From Peromyscus leucopus (taxonomy: Eukaryota; Chordata; Mammalia; Rodentia; Cricetidae): a stretch of DNA of 64,000 nt. The stretch is from contig NC_051084.1 in NCBI RefSeq assembly GCF_004664715.2, forward strand, positions 60,073,334 to 60,137,333, given 5' to 3'. Positions within the stretch are counted from its first letter, which is position 1. Each line of letters starts with the position of its first letter. Below are positions 34,741 to 46,872 of the stretch, one piece after another. Below the pieces are notes generated by a model that saw only the letters and a list, made by a program, of their open reading frames with translations, had not been told where the DNA came from and made no database searches. A program made the position numbers and the translations under genes.

Positions 34741-35225
34741 GTGTAGAACAGAAGAGTCTACTTTTTCTTTGGCATCATAAATGATTTTTTTTCTCATCTT
34801 TCACATATGTAGCTTCATAAGATTCAGAAATCACTCCTTAAAAGCTTCCTTTATTATTTTTATTTTTTACATTGCCATATTCTTTCCCCAGGAAAAGGTC
34901 TTAAATTATCATCTCAGTTTTCACAATCTGTCCTTTGGTTCAAGCATTTTCCAAATTTCCATTTCCCATTTGAGCCATTTTTTTTTAATTTTCTCTAAGA
35001 CATTAACTTTTCAATAATCATGTGGTGTTGGTTTTGCCTGTCAATATCTGCAGAGGTCTGGTCAGAAAATGAATGTCCAAGGTATCTCCGGGTAGTAACC
35101 ATGCATTTGGGTGCTTTTTTGGCCTTGAATGACATGCCTAATTCCAGTGCAGAAGAATTGCAGGAAGCATCTGTTGGTAGGGTGATCCTTGCTGCTTCAG
35201 AAAAGCCAATCTCAGAGCCCTGCAC
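34741..35225. other. T-rich intron, no feature named
   Basis: It could include more degraded L1, but I see no certain landmark. Confidence 0.4.
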
Positions 35226-35400
35226 AATGGTCCAGTGAGTAAACATGCTTGCAGTTCAAGCCTGGATGTCCGAGCTCAATGCTGAGAGTCTATGGTGGGA
35301 TAAGTGACTCCCACATTTGTCCTCTGACTTCTGCATGTGCACCATGGCACATGCTGACTTCACTCACACAGACATGCCTGGCAACGTGTGATAATATTGT
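35226..35400 (+). mobile_element. ID/RSINE-type SINE relic
   Basis: CAGTGAGTAAACATGCTTGC, GGTGGGATAAGTGACTCCCA and GTCCTCTGACTTCTGCATG match the tRNA-derived rodent SINE body. Confidence 0.55.
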
Positions 35401-35879
35401 AATTTAAGAAACAAAATCAGTCCCAGGTGACAATTAATGGGTCACACCATTGTATAAACATCACTGTATCGATCATCATCAGTGTTATCTCTTTACTAGA
35501 AGAATTTTTCAAGTTTCCATATGTATGGGTGTATAGGGGTGTGTGCATCGGTATGAGTTTAATGGCTCTTCTTCCATAGTCACTGAGGCAAAGTCTCTCA
35601 ATCAAACCAGAACTCAGAAGTTCAGCTAATCTTGCTAGACATCTTTCCTGAAGATCCCCTATGACTGACTTCCTCACAGGAATTTCAAGTGGATTGATTG
35701 CCATGCCTTACTTTGGTTCTAGGAATCAAACTCTGGTTCTCGTATTTCTGTGGCAAGTTCTTTAACCACAGAGCCGTCTTCGTGGCCCCTTTCCTGGGTA
35801 AAATTTAAGACCAGTTTTTCTTCTGTGCTTGGTTGTGTTCCTTAAAGAAAATGAATACCTTTAAAAATAGTTTTAGAGT

Positions 35880-36016
35880 AGAATGTAATAGCACATGTCT
35901 TTAATTCCAGCACTTAGAAGGCAGAGGCAGGCAGATCTCTCTGAGTTTAAGGTCAGTCTGGTCTACACAGCAAAGTTCTAGGCTAGCCAGGGCTACACAA
36001 TACCCTGTCTCAAAAA
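35880..36016 (+). mobile_element. B1 SINE, older
   Basis: TAGCACATGTCTTTAATTCC, GAAGGCAGAGGCAGGCAGAT, GTCTGGTCTACACAG, GCCAGGGCTACACAA, CCCTGTCTCAAAAA. This copy has the classic AGCCAGGGCTACACA form rather than the cricetid variant. Confidence 0.88.
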
Positions 36017-36441
36017 CACCCTGAAATTATTTTCAATAATTTGAAGTGGTTGTTTTTTTTTTTTTTCTGAACCCCATTTTCCTTCATTTTTTGTATACCA
36101 CTTTAAAGTACCTGAACATAGCTCTGGATGTGTTCACTGTTCATTTTACCATCTTACTCATCACTATTAACACTTCTACAAACAGAAGTCAATAAGTAGC
36201 ATCATGATTTTTGAGGAAATAAAGACATTTTTGCTGATCAGAAAGATTTTACCTTCTTAGTAAATGTCAAAGTAACATTTTGTTAGGAGATTCTGAAGGA
36301 GTGTTTTCGTTTATGAGAAACAGTAATGATTTACAATATATCAAATCTTCAACATCCAGATATAATCATTGCTTAATTTAATAACAGAGTAATTAACCTC
36401 TTGAAATAAACAGATTTCATACTACCCTTAAGAAAGTGCTG

Positions 36442-36590
36442 ATGCCGGATGTGGTGGCGCACACCTTTAATCCCAGCACTTGGGAGGCAGAGCCAGACGG
36501 ATCTCTGTGAGTTCGAGGCCAGCCTGAGCTACAGAGTGAGTTCCAGGAAAGGCGCAAAGCTACGCAGAGAAACCCTCTCTTGAAAAAAAC

Positions 36591-36626
<36 letters not shown>
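36442..36626 (+). mobile_element. B1 SINE with long poly(A) tail
   Basis: Full-length cricetid-type B1 (GCGCACACCTTTAATCCCAG, TTCCAGGAAAGGCGCAAAG). Its A-tail is about 38 bp. An 11-bp duplication, AGAAAGTGCTG, flanks it (36431-36441 and 36627-36637). Confidence 0.95.
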
Positions 36627-36629
<3 letters not shown>

Positions 36630-36637
36630 AAGTGCTG

Positions 36638-37859
36638 TTAACCTTAAAGACACATGAGATTAGACCTGAGAAGAGGCCTAGGATGTAACTTTCCTTAGGG
36701 TGAGGAAAAGGGAAGAGATTTAGAATACTTATGAATAGAAGCTTTATTTTAACTGCTTCTCGTATAAGCTAATAAATTCATATTTGGAGGATAACTTATG
36801 CAAACAGGCCAGCACACCGTGATACTTATTACAAAGTCATTCACACTGTTAGGATTCTATTCTTAGAATCAAAAACTGTGATGCACAAAATGATGGACCT
36901 TAGTGAGCGTTAACAGACTAGATGATCTAGAACTATGATGCAATGAAAGAATTCAGCAGTAAACTCGAAGCCTGAGAATCTTTGTCTACATGAAAATATC
37001 GTGCTTTTAATTTAATTATTTTTTTAAAAATCTAAGGCTTCTATTAAGTTACAAAAATTTAGATTAAGTTACAAAAATTTAGATAATCAGTATTAGAGCT
37101 TATAGATGTATTGAGACATTTGCTAATGCCAGACATATATTAATTTGTAAATGTAAAAAATATTCATTACCATCATATTTTAATATATTTAACCATCCAT
37201 AATTTGCACCAGAAAAAAATAAATATTTGATTGCCAGTCTTCACTGTGAAACTGAAAATAGATGCAAAACCTCCTGTGAAGCAGTGTTCTGGAAAGGAAA
37301 GGACATTGATTAGAAATCTGCAGGAAAAAATAAAGCTCAGAGACAATCAATACTTAGGTGACACCCATTGCTGCTAAAATTGACAGTTCCTATTTGCAGC
37401 TTCTGCCTCAAGAAAGTCACTCAGGTAATTACTTAGTCTTTTGTAAAATGAAAATTAAAAAGAAACCAAAAAAGAAAATGTCATCAGAATAGTTATGTAA
37501 AATTTTGTGAGGATTATTTGTGAAATGGTATAGGCTACAAGTGTAGAATCGAATCAGTGATCATCAGCAAGTCATTAAGAAAAGTACCAACCATCATCTT
37601 TATAAGAGGTTGAGGAGGAGGATGTGAATAGTAAGATAAGAACAGTAACAATTTATTTTCAAGCTAAAGCTTACTAAGTCTATTTCTCTGGCTTCTAAGA
37701 TGCTTCATAACTACTCTGCCTTCTCACACCCCATTCGGAATCACCTTTTTCAAAACACACAGAAGCACTATGTGATTTTTGAGAAGAACCATCCATTTTC
37801 ATAAATCACCATCATATTTGTATAATTATAAAATTAGATCGTATTTTCCAAATACTAAT
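36638..37859. other. Intron without young repeats
   Basis: 1.2 kb of AT-rich sequence. The only structure is a 20-bp tandem duplication at 37043-37082. Confidence 0.5.
37043..37082 (+). repeat. 20-bp tandem duplication
   Basis: Two consecutive copies of ATTAAGTTACAAAAATTTAG. Confidence 0.9.
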
Positions 37860-38288
37860 TGTGCTGGCTAATTTTGTGTCAACCTGACACAAACTCGAGT
37901 CGTTAGAGGAGAGGAGGCTTCAGCTGAGAGAATGCTTCCTTCCGTAAGACAGAGATGTTGGCAAGTCTGCAGTACATTTTCTTGATGGATGATGACTGTG
38001 GGAAGGACCAGCTCACGGGGGTTAGTCCTTCACCTCAGCCGGTGGTCCTGAGGTCTGTAAGAAAGCAAGCTTAGCAAGCCATGAGGAGGAAGCCAGTGGG
38101 CAGCACTCCTCCATGGCCTCTGCATTAATCAGCTCCTGCCTCCAGGTTCCTGCCCTGTTTGAGTTCCTGCCTAGACTTCCCTTGTTGACAGAACGTAATG
38201 TATAACTGTAAACTGGAGTAAACCCTTTCCTCCCCATTTTGCTTTTGGTCATGGTGATTTATCACAGCAATAGAAACTCTAAGACACA
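37860..38288 (-). mobile_element. Rodent LTR-type repeat, TG...CA bounded
   Basis: On the minus strand it reads TGTGTCTTAGAGTTTCTATT ... GACAC..GCCAGCACA. It is the reverse orientation of the repeat at 59501, sharing TTGCTGTGAT.AA, ACCATGACCAAAAGC, CAGGAACCTGGAGGCAGG and GTGTCAGGTTGACACAAA. No clear target duplication was seen. The exact family name is not certain. Confidence 0.65.
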
Positions 38289-38671
38289 CGGATCCAGATG
38301 TTCCTTCCTTTAATCTGCAGGGGACATTTTCTCAGTTGATGTCCCCACCTCCCACATGACTCTGGCATGTGTCCTGTTGGCACAAATCCTGCTAGCACAC
38401 CGTGTGTTTGTGTTGCTTTAAATATTCTGACCGGGATGAGAAAGCCAATGTTTCCATGTTTGCCTGAAACATGTCATTGTAGGTATTGGCTTTTTCTAAT
38501 TTTTAATTTACATATTGTACCTTTGCACATTTATATGATGCCATAATTTAACATATGGATATAACATGTAATGCTAGAGTCAGGATAAGTACCATTTTCA
38601 TCTTCTGAAATACCTACAGTTTTTCAGTTGTGGGTCTCCTAGTTGATTTATGTGTATATGTGTGTTTTTAT
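38289..38671. other. Intron, no feature seen
   Basis: No landmarks. It might contain internal sequence of the adjacent LTR-type element, but I cannot show that. Confidence 0.4.
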
Positions 38672-38745
38672 GAATGGGGACTAAAACCAAGGCCTTGTGC
38701 ATTCTCAGCATTGTCTCAGCCACTGAGGGGGAACCCGGCCCCAAG
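38672..38745 (-). mobile_element. ID SINE relic
   Basis: Reverse ID: CCAAGGCCTTGTGCATTCTC and CTCAGCCACTGAGGGG correspond to the B-box and A-box of the tRNA-derived SINE. Confidence 0.5.
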
Positions 38746-39652
38746 TCCTCTTTTTTGGTTCTTTGTAAAACCTACGGGGGACTGTGCTCACTCCACTGTG
38801 CCCTTGGTAGTCCTATATGACTGACTGTACTTGGAAACGTTTTCCTGCGTCCCTCCATCCATTCTCGCTTCACCCCTTTCTGTATTTGAGTCACCACTGT
38901 GGTTCTTTCTATTCCTCTAAAGCCACTGATGGCTTCACGCATGCCCAAGATCATGGGTGCTTTTCCTTCTATGTGTGGCTTCTTTTATTCTACTTCCATC
39001 TATGTGGCTGTGAACGGCCAGATTCTACCACAATGATTACTTTTAATTTCAAGGTTGCTTGTGGCTTGAATGAGTGGGCCTCTCTCCACGAAGCATTGCA
39101 CCAGTGTCTCCCTTCTGCTGATGGCACTGGGGGCAGACACACCTCTCCTGCAGACCTTTTGTCTTCGTATTCAGGATGTCCTACATTTCCTGCTCCAGAT
39201 AGCACCATTCAGCCCATGTCTTTTTCTGCTCTCCAAATGGCTTAACCGTGCTCCTAAAAGCAGTGCTGTGTTTTCCTGTCCTTTTGTTCTGGTTTTATAG
39301 ATACCACTTATGACATACCTTTTAGCTAAGCATTTGAGAAGAGCCTGTGCCCTTTAAACCTCAGCATTGAGTTCTCTTTGTGGTACACAAGAGACAGAAA
39401 GCATTTTCCTTGCCCCGGAGTTATTTACAAGCTCTTTTCCTTAAGCACCTCACAACAAACAAAGAGCCCCTGTCTTCTTATAGAACTTTATAGTGTATGT
39501 AAAAAAAAAACTTGATGTGCATGATCTTTCATGTACATGATCTCTTAAGTGCAAAACGATGGAAAGGTTTTAAAATAAGAGCCAAGTCCACTTTGGAAAG
39601 ACCAGGAATGCCTTATTGAGAAAGGCTCCTGAGGCAATGCTTTTAAAGTTAA
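38746..39652. other. Single-copy-looking block with a 142-codon open frame
   Basis: A plus-strand frame runs 38817-39245. Its translation is Ser/His/Phe-rich with no recognisable domain. A 72-codon minus-strand frame (38990-39208) overlaps it. I do not call it a gene, but it is the longest frame outside L1 and simple repeats. Confidence 0.35.
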
Positions 39653-39683
39653 ATGTGTGTGTGTGTGTGTGGTGTGTGTGTGT
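39653..39683 (+). repeat. Microsatellite (TG)n, short
   Basis: About 15 TG units with one GG interruption. Confidence 0.9.
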
Positions 39684-39726
39684 ATTAATTATTGATTCTC
39701 AAATTTTCTGTAAGAGTTAATATGTT

Positions 39727-39888
39727 CTTTGTTTTTTTTCCCCCCCTTCGGACGGGGTTTATGTGTGTAGTTTTGGTGCCCATCCTGGATCTCGCTCTGT
39801 AGACCAAGGTGACCTCGAACTCAGAGATCTGCCTGGCTCTGCTTCCTGAGTGCTGGGATTAAAGGCGTGCACTACCACTGCATGGCTT
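39727..39888 (-). mobile_element. B1 SINE
   Basis: Reverse B1 of the GGTGCC.ATCCTGGATCT subfamily (TAGTTTTGGTGCCCATCC, GTGCTGGGATTAAAGGCGTG). A perfect 13-bp duplication, GAGTTAATATGTT, flanks it (39714-39726 and 39889-39901). Confidence 0.95.
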
Positions 39889-40118
39889 GAGTTAATATGT
39901 TATTAATGATTGTTTTTATTCCTATCGATACTTGTGATAACTACTGTTTTAAAGGAACACGGATATTTTAGAGTTCACATCTATGCCACATGCAGTTTTT
40001 TAAGGTTTCTCGGTAGTAAATTACATAGCATTCCCTTACTAATTTTTCATTACATCCTTTCTACCTTCCCAAATAATAGACTCATTTTCTTATTCTCTCC
40101 CCCTGTTTCCTATTAAAT

Positions 40119-40320
40119 TTTTTTTCTTTTTCTTATTTTTTTTAGGATTTATTTATTATGTATACAGTGTTCTGCCTGCATGTATGCTTGCACACCGGAA
40201 GAGGGAACCAGATCCCATTATAGATGGTTGGGAGCCACCATGTGGTTGCTAGGAATTGAACTCAGGACCTCTGGAAAAGCAGACAGTGTTCTTAGCCTCG
40301 GAGCCATTTCTCCAGTCCCC
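40119..40320 (-). mobile_element. B2 SINE
   Basis: Reverse B2: T-rich tail, TTATTATGTATACAGTGTTC, GAAGAGGGAACCAGATCCC, CACCATGTGGTTGC, GAGCCATTTCTCCAG. A 13-bp duplication, TTTCCTATTAAAT, flanks it (40106-40118 and 40321-40333). Confidence 0.95.
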
Positions 40321-40499
40321 TTTCCTATTAAATCTTAAACTCTCTCTCTACTATTAAATCTTAAATAATTTTCCCTACTAAACTTAAATGACCACTGTTG
40401 TTGCTCCAAGACTTCGCTGGTAATAATTTTATGTGATGTCAAACATTTATGTTGTTCACTCCCCAGATATTTGAAGGATAGCTAAAAACAGTTAATACT

Positions 40500-40640
40500 C
40501 AGCTGGATGTGGTCACAAAAACCTATAATGCTAACACTGGGGAATGGAAGCAGAAGGATCAGGAGCTAAAGCTTAAGGCCATCCTAGGCTACATAGTTCA
40601 ATATTTCTGGGCCAACCTTGGCTACATAAGATCATCAAAA
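40500..40640 (+). mobile_element. Old B1-like SINE
   Basis: CAGCTGGATGTGGTCACAAA, ACCTATAATGCTAACACTGG, AAGGCCATCCTAGGCTACAT and CCAACCTTGGCTACATAAGA fit an old monomeric 7SL-type SINE. Confidence 0.6.
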
Positions 40641-40654
40641 AGAGAAGAGAAGAG

Positions 40655-40860
40655 CATTTGCTGACAATTGTTTATTTGGTCAGCCCATTCTGTGCTGGTA
40701 TTTCATTTAGCCCTCTCAACAATCCTATGAGCCTGTTACAATTTCACTTGGAATTTCAAGTAAGAAACAAAGCTAAACGTCATTTCACCAAGGTCATGAA
40801 ACTAGAATCTGAGCCATTTTCTCCAAACTCATTTCTTCAGCACTCTATCATGGTCTGTAC
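40655..40860 (+). mobile_element. MIR SINE relic
   Basis: TTTAGCCCTCTCAACAATCC, TATGAGCCTGTTACAATTTC, CACCAAGGTCATGAAACTAG and AATCTGAGCCATT follow MIR order. Confidence 0.65.
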
Positions 40861-40921
40861 ATATTTAAAGTACTATAACATACTGTTGTATATGTAATTA
40901 TCTATAAAAATCCAGAATATC

Positions 40922-41090
40922 ACTGGGCAGCAGTGGCGCATGCCTTTAATCCTAGCACTTGGGAGGCAGAGCCAGGTGGATCTCTGTGAGTTTGAGGGCA
41001 GCCTAGTCTACAGAGCAAGATCCAGGATAGGCACCAAAACTACACGAAGAAACCCTGTCTCAAAAAACAAACAAACCAACCAAATATATA
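40922..41090 (+). mobile_element. B1 SINE
   Basis: GCATGCCTTTAATCCTAGCA, GGGAGGCAGAGCCAGGTGG, CCAGGATAGGCACCAAAACT, GAAACCCTGTCTC, then an AAAC-rich tail running into (CA)n. Confidence 0.92.
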
Positions 41091-41101
41091 TCTATATCTA
41101 C

Positions 41102-41103
<2 letters not shown>

Positions 41104-41157
<54 letters not shown>
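41104..41157 (+). repeat. Microsatellite (CA)n in a B1 tail
   Basis: About 26 CA units following the B1 A-rich tail and a TATATC tract. Confidence 0.95.
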
Positions 41158-41160
<3 letters not shown>

Positions 41161-41284
41161 ATTGGCCATCAATGTCGTTTTACAGAGAGAAAATTAGGAA
41201 ACATGTATCTACATAATTTCACACCCTGAGTCTAAAGCCTGAAACACACCGGTGTTTTTCTTCCTTAATTATGGCTCATTTTGT

Positions 41285-41410
41285 CACTCCAGTTTGACTC
41301 ATTGAGAGACTGAAATGCAGAGAAGTTAATTAACTGCTTGAGTTGATGTAGTAAGTTGGGGGCTGGAACCTGAACCCAACTATGCACAGGACTATTGGAC
41401 TGTGTCCTCG
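41285..41410 (+). mobile_element. MIR SINE relic
   Basis: GAGAGACTGAAATGCAGAGA, AGTTAATTAACTGC and GGGGGCTGGAACCTGAACCC match the central MIR core. Confidence 0.6.
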
Positions 41411-43407
41411 GAAGGATGTGGCCTCAATGTCCAGGAAAATGACAGTGTCAGTCAGTGTCTGATCCTTTGACTCCTGTGCCATCTACTGCCCCAGTGCCTG
41501 ACTGGACCAGCTTAGCACATGCTTTTTAAACATGTACACAGAATCAAACACTGTGATTTTTGTTTCCTACTCATTTAATACAGGGGAGTTGGCTTGGTAC
41601 CAGTGAACTTAGTAAATTCTGGTCGAATTTCCTGCATAGAGGAGAAGTTTTTTATAGTTTATTTTTTCCTTTTATTGAAAATAAAAGATTGAGTTTTTTC
41701 TCCCATAGTATATGCTGATGACAGTTTCCCTTCCCTCTACTCCTACCAGTTCCTCCTCACCTCACCTCCCATCTGGACCCACTCTCTTTCTCTCAGAAAA
41801 CAAAGAGGCTTCTAAGGGAATGTAATGATATTATATGTTATGATATGATTTGATATGATATGATTTAAAAAAAACTTAACACACTGAAATTGGACAAAAT
41901 AAAGAGAAGAAAAAAGCCCAAGAGAAAATATAAGAAACAAAGACGTACTTGTTGGCACAATCAGGAATCGAATAAAAGCACTGAACTGGAAATATATATA
42001 TACATATTCGAAAGACTTAGCATAGAGCAGTGCAGGCCCCATGCATGCTGCTTCAGCTCTTTGAGTTCGTATGTACATTGATCATATTGATTTAGTAGTC
42101 CTTATTTTCTCGGTGTCCTTCATACCTTCTTGCTCTTAGACTCTTTCTCCCTCTTCTTCCAAAGTATTCTTGAGCCCCAGGCCTGGGTGGGGGCGGGGAA
42201 TTTGATGGAGACATCTTATTTAGGATTGGATATTCCAAGGTTTTCTAAATCTCTGAAAAATATCTGGCTTGGGTCTCTGTATTTGTTTCCATCCGCTAGA
42301 AGAGGAAGCTTCTCTGATGATGACTGAGCAAAACACTGATCTATGAGTATAGTCGATTGTCATTAGGAGACCTTCTATTGATATGTTTTTGTTTTGTTTG
42401 TTTCAGAACGGTAGTATTTGGTTTTACCCTGGGGCTCTGGTTTATCTAGGCTCAGGCTCTTGGCCACTCAAGCAGTGTTGGGTATGGGTTCCATCTCATG
42501 GGGTGGGCCTTGAGTCAAGTCAGGTATTGGTTGGTTACTTCTACAAGGTTTCTGTCATAATTGCCCTAGTGTATCTTGCTAGAGAACATTTTAGATCAAA
42601 GGGTTTGTGGCTGCATTACTGTTTACATCTTTCTCTTGGTAGCTTGCAGAGTACCTTCCTGTGCCAAAGATGCTAGAACCTAGTGGTAAAGGCTCTATGT
42701 AGACTCCAGCCTGACTTCTCAGTATGCATCGAGTTGTATAGGTGTTGTTTTCAGCCATGGGGCCTGGCCATCAGTTTGTAAAGAGCAGCCTATAGTCTTT
42801 GGCAACAGTCTGGCTTGTCTGGGTATTCCCAGGGGACCCTTTGGCTAAAAGCTCAACTAGATGTAACCCGATCCTAGTATGGGAAGCTTAATTTAGTGAC
42901 AAGAGTTGGCCATTTAGAATTGTGTCTCCTCTATTATTTGATTATTTCATTTAGATCACCATCATATATGTATATATTTAAGAAGCTTCTACTATATTAG
43001 GTTTCCATATTATCCCTAAATGGTCCATAATTTTAACTGTCTATCCTCATATTCATTCTCTTCTCCCCTCTCCCTCCCTCCACCTCCCCATATGTTCTTC
43101 ACATTCCAGCCCCCCTTCATCCATCTATAATTATCTATTATATTCACCTTTCCTAGGGAAATCTATCTGCCATGCTCCAGCCCCTTACTCTACACCCAAC
43201 TTCTCTAGTTTCACAAAGTATAACATGGTTATCATTATAAGCTAATAACCACATATAAATAAATACAAACTATATTTGTCTTTCTGGATCTGGGATCCTT
43301 CACTCAGGATGACTTTTTCTGGTTCCATCTATTTACCTGTGAATTCTGTGATTTCTTTTCTTCATGGATGAGGTATCCAGGTATTCTGGATTTGTTTAGC
43401 TGTCCTG

Positions 43408-43410
<3 letters not shown>

Positions 43411-43455
<45 letters not shown>
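43411..43455 (+). repeat. Microsatellite (GT)n inside L1
   Basis: About 22 GT units. It lies in a segment that looks like a misplaced copy of L1 sequence from about 44860-45000. Confidence 0.95.
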
Positions 43456-43457
<2 letters not shown>

Positions 43458-43793
43458 CATATTTGTGTATACTGGGGGTGGCGGCCAGAAGATATGGCGT
43501 TTTCATATAAATTCTGTGAAGTACTGAATCTGTAGATTGCTCCATTGTATAATAGTACCACTTTTTTTTAAAAAAATTCTTTTGCTAAGGAGCATCTAGG
43601 CTGTTTCAAATTTCTAGCTATTATTAATAGAGGAGCAATGAACATGGATGAACAAGTGTCTCTGTGGTAGGATGAAACATCCTTTGGGCATATGACCAAA
43701 AATAGTATACATGAATCTTGAGGTAGATTGATTACCATCTTCCCGAGGAACTGCCACTCTGATTTCCATAGTGACTGTACAAGTTGTCACTCC

Positions 43794-43951
43794 TGCTAGG
43801 CAGTGGTGGGGCATGCCTTTAATCCCAGCACTTGGGAGGTAGATCCAGGTGGATCTCTGTGAGTTCAAGGCCAGCCTGAGCTACAGAGGGAGATCCAGGA
43901 CAGGCACCAAAACTACACAGAGAAACCCTGTCTTGAAAAACAAAAACAAAA
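43794..43951 (+). mobile_element. B1 SINE nested in L1 ORF2
   Basis: Full-length B1 (GGGGCATGCCTTTAATCCCA, CCAGGACAGGCACCAAAACT). A perfect 15-bp duplication, ACAAGTTGTCACTCC, flanks it (43779-43793 and 43952-43966). Confidence 0.97.
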
Positions 43952-44287
43952 ACAAGTTGTCACTCCACTCCCAGAAGCAATAGATGAGTGTTCCTCTTAC
44001 TTCACATCCTCGCCAGCATTAGCTATCAGTTGTTTTATTGATCTTAGCCTTTCTGAAGGTATAGGATAGAATCTCAAAAAAGTTTGATTCTCTTTCCCCT
44101 GATGTCTAAGGATATTGAACATTTCTCTGATTCCTAGCCTTATGAATTTCCTCTTTTGAGAATTCTCTGTTTAGATATGTACACCATTTTTAAATTGGAT
44201 TATTTGCTTTCTTAATACCTAGTTTCTAAAGTTCTTTATGTATTTTAGATATTATCCCTCTATGCAATGTGTAATTGGTTAAATATA

Positions 44288-44288
44288 T

Positions 44289-44335
<47 letters not shown>
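44288..44335 (+). repeat. Microsatellite (AC)n inside L1
   Basis: About 24 AC units in antisense ORF2. Confidence 0.95.
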
Positions 44336-44337
<2 letters not shown>

Positions 44338-44888
44338 TTCCTCTTCTGTAGGCTGTCATTTTGTCTGAATGACAGTGTTCTTTGCCACACAAAGGATTTT
44401 CAGTTTCATGAGGTCTCATTTACTAATTGTTAATCTTAGTGCCTGCCTTAATGGTATTCTGTCAGAAAAATCTCTTGTATCAATGTTTTCAAGGCTGTTT
44501 CCCACTTTATCTTCTATAAAGTTCAGTGTATCTAGTCTTATGTTGAGATCTTTGATCCATTTGGAGTTGAGTTTTCTTCAGGGTGATTAGTATGGATATA
44601 TTTTGGATTCTTCTACATGCTGACATCCAGTTTGACCAGAACCATGTACTGGGGATGCTATCTTTCTTTGAGTGTGTATTTCTGGCTTATTTACCAAATA
44701 CCAGATGTCTATAGGTTTGTGGATTTATGTTTGGGTCTTCAATTCAATTTGATTAATCAACTTGTCCATTTTTATTCCAATACCATGCTGTTTTTGTCAC
44801 TATAGCTCTGTAGTACACATTAAAATAGGGAATGGTGATACTGCCAAAAGTTCTTTTTTATTATTCTGAATTTGTTTCACTGTCTTGT

Positions 44889-44902
44889 GCGTGCGTGCGT
44901 GC

Positions 44903-44943
<41 letters not shown>

Positions 44944-44946
44944 TGT
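44889..44946 (+). repeat. Microsatellite (CGTG)n(TG)n inside L1
   Basis: Five GCGT units followed by TG units. The native L1 has a short T/G-rich tract at this point. Confidence 0.93.
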
Positions 44947-45971
44947 TTCCATATAAAGCTGAAAACTGTTTTTTAAGATCTGTGAAGAAGTGAAGAATTG
45001 TGTTGGAATTTTAATGGAGATTACATTGAATCCGTAAATGCTTTTGGTAGGGTGGCTATTTTATTGTATTAATCCCGCCAATCAATGAGCATGGGAGATC
45101 TTTCCATTCTTGGGTATTTTCAGTGTCTTTCTTCAGGGTCTTTAAGTTTTATCATTCAAGTCTTTTACTTGCTTGGTTAAAGTTACCACACAATATTTTT
45201 GTTGTTGTTTGAGACTGTTGTGAGTTGTGTTGTTTCCCTGAATTCTTCCTCAGCTCAGTTGTTGTTTGTATGTAGAAGGGCTACCGACTTTTGTGTCATA
45301 AGTTCCTATCCAGCTCCTTTGCTGAAAATGTTTATGAGCTGTAGGTATTTCCTGGTGGAAGTTTTAGGGTCGCTTATATATACTATCATAACATCTGCCA
45401 ATAAAAGATACTTTGACTTCTTCGTTTCCAGCCTGTATCCCCTTGATCTCCTTAAGTTCTCTTATTGCTCAAATTAAGACTCCAGCTATTATAGTGAATA
45501 GATATGGAGAAAGTAGACAACCTTGTCTTTTTCCAGATTTTAGTAAAATTTCTTTTAGTTTCTCTCCATTTATATTTATGTTGTCTATGGGCTTGCTAAT
45601 CTGCTTTTATTATGCTGAGGTATGCCCCTTGTATCTCTAATCTCTTCAGGACTTTTATCCTGAAGGAGAATTAGATTTTGTCATAGGTCTTTTTGTTGCA
45701 TCTAATGACATGATCATGTGGTTTTAGTTTTTCAGTGTATTTATATGGTGGATTACGTTTATCAATTCATATATGTTGAACCATCCTTGCATTTCTGGGA
45801 TGAAGCCTCCTTGATCCTTGATCATAGTGGATAATCCTTTTGATGTTTTCTTGGATTCAGTTTGCAAGTATTTTATTAAGAATTTTTGCATCTATGTTCA
45901 TAAGAGAAATTAGTCTGTAATTCTCCCTTGTTGGGTCTTTCTGTGGGTTAGATATCAGTGTAACTGTGGCC

Positions 45972-46130
45972 TTTTTTTTTTTTTTTTTTTTTTTTGAGAC
46001 AGGGTTTCTCTGTGTAGCTTTGTGCCTTTTCTGAAACTCACTCTGTAGCCCAGGCTGGCCTCGAACTCACAGAGATCTGCCTGCCTCTCCCGAGTGCTAG
46101 GATTAAAGGCATGTGCCACCACTGCCCAGC
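45972..46130 (-). mobile_element. B1 SINE nested in L1 ORF2
   Basis: Reverse B1 with a 28-bp T tail. A perfect 10-bp duplication, AACTGTGGCC, flanks it (45962-45971 and 46131-46140). It is missing a few bases around CTGCCTCTCCCGAG. Confidence 0.97.
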
Positions 46131-46872
46131 AACTGTGGCCTTCAAAAATAAGTTGGGCAATGTTCTTTCTGTTTTTATGTTGTAGAATTATTTCAGGAGT
46201 ATTGGAATTAACTTGTCTTTGAAAGTCTATTAGAAATCTGCACTAAAACTGTCTCCCCTGGGCTTTTTTTTTTTATTATTATTATTATTTTGAAGACCTT
46301 TAATGACTACTTCTAATTTGCTAGGGGTTATAGGTCTTTTTAAATTGCTTATCTGATCTTGATTTAACTTTGGTAAATGGTATGCATCAAGAAAATTATC
46401 CATTTCTTTTAGATTTTTCCAACTTGGTGGCATACAGGTTTTTAAAGTCTATCCTTATAGTTCTCTGGATTCTCTCAGTGTCTGTTGTTCTGTCCCCTTC
46501 TTAGATATAATTATGTTAATTTGAATAGTTTCTTTCTGCCTTTTAGTTAATTTGGATAAGAGTTTGTCAATTTTGCTGATTTTTCTCAAAGAACTCTGTT
46601 TCATTGATTCTTTGTACTGTTTTTTTTTTTTAATCTATTTTATTGATTTCAGCCCTGAGTTTTATGATTTCTTGCTGTCTACCCTTTCTGGGTGTGATTT
46701 TTCCCTTTTGTTCTCAAGCTTTTGAGTGTGCTGTTAAATTGCTCATATGAGATCTCTGTAGTTTTTATATGTAGGCACTTAGTGCTATGAACTTGCCTCT
46801 TGGAACCATCTTCACTCTGTCTCACAAGTTTGGATATGTTGTAATTTCTTTTTTATTAAATCCTAGAAAGTC

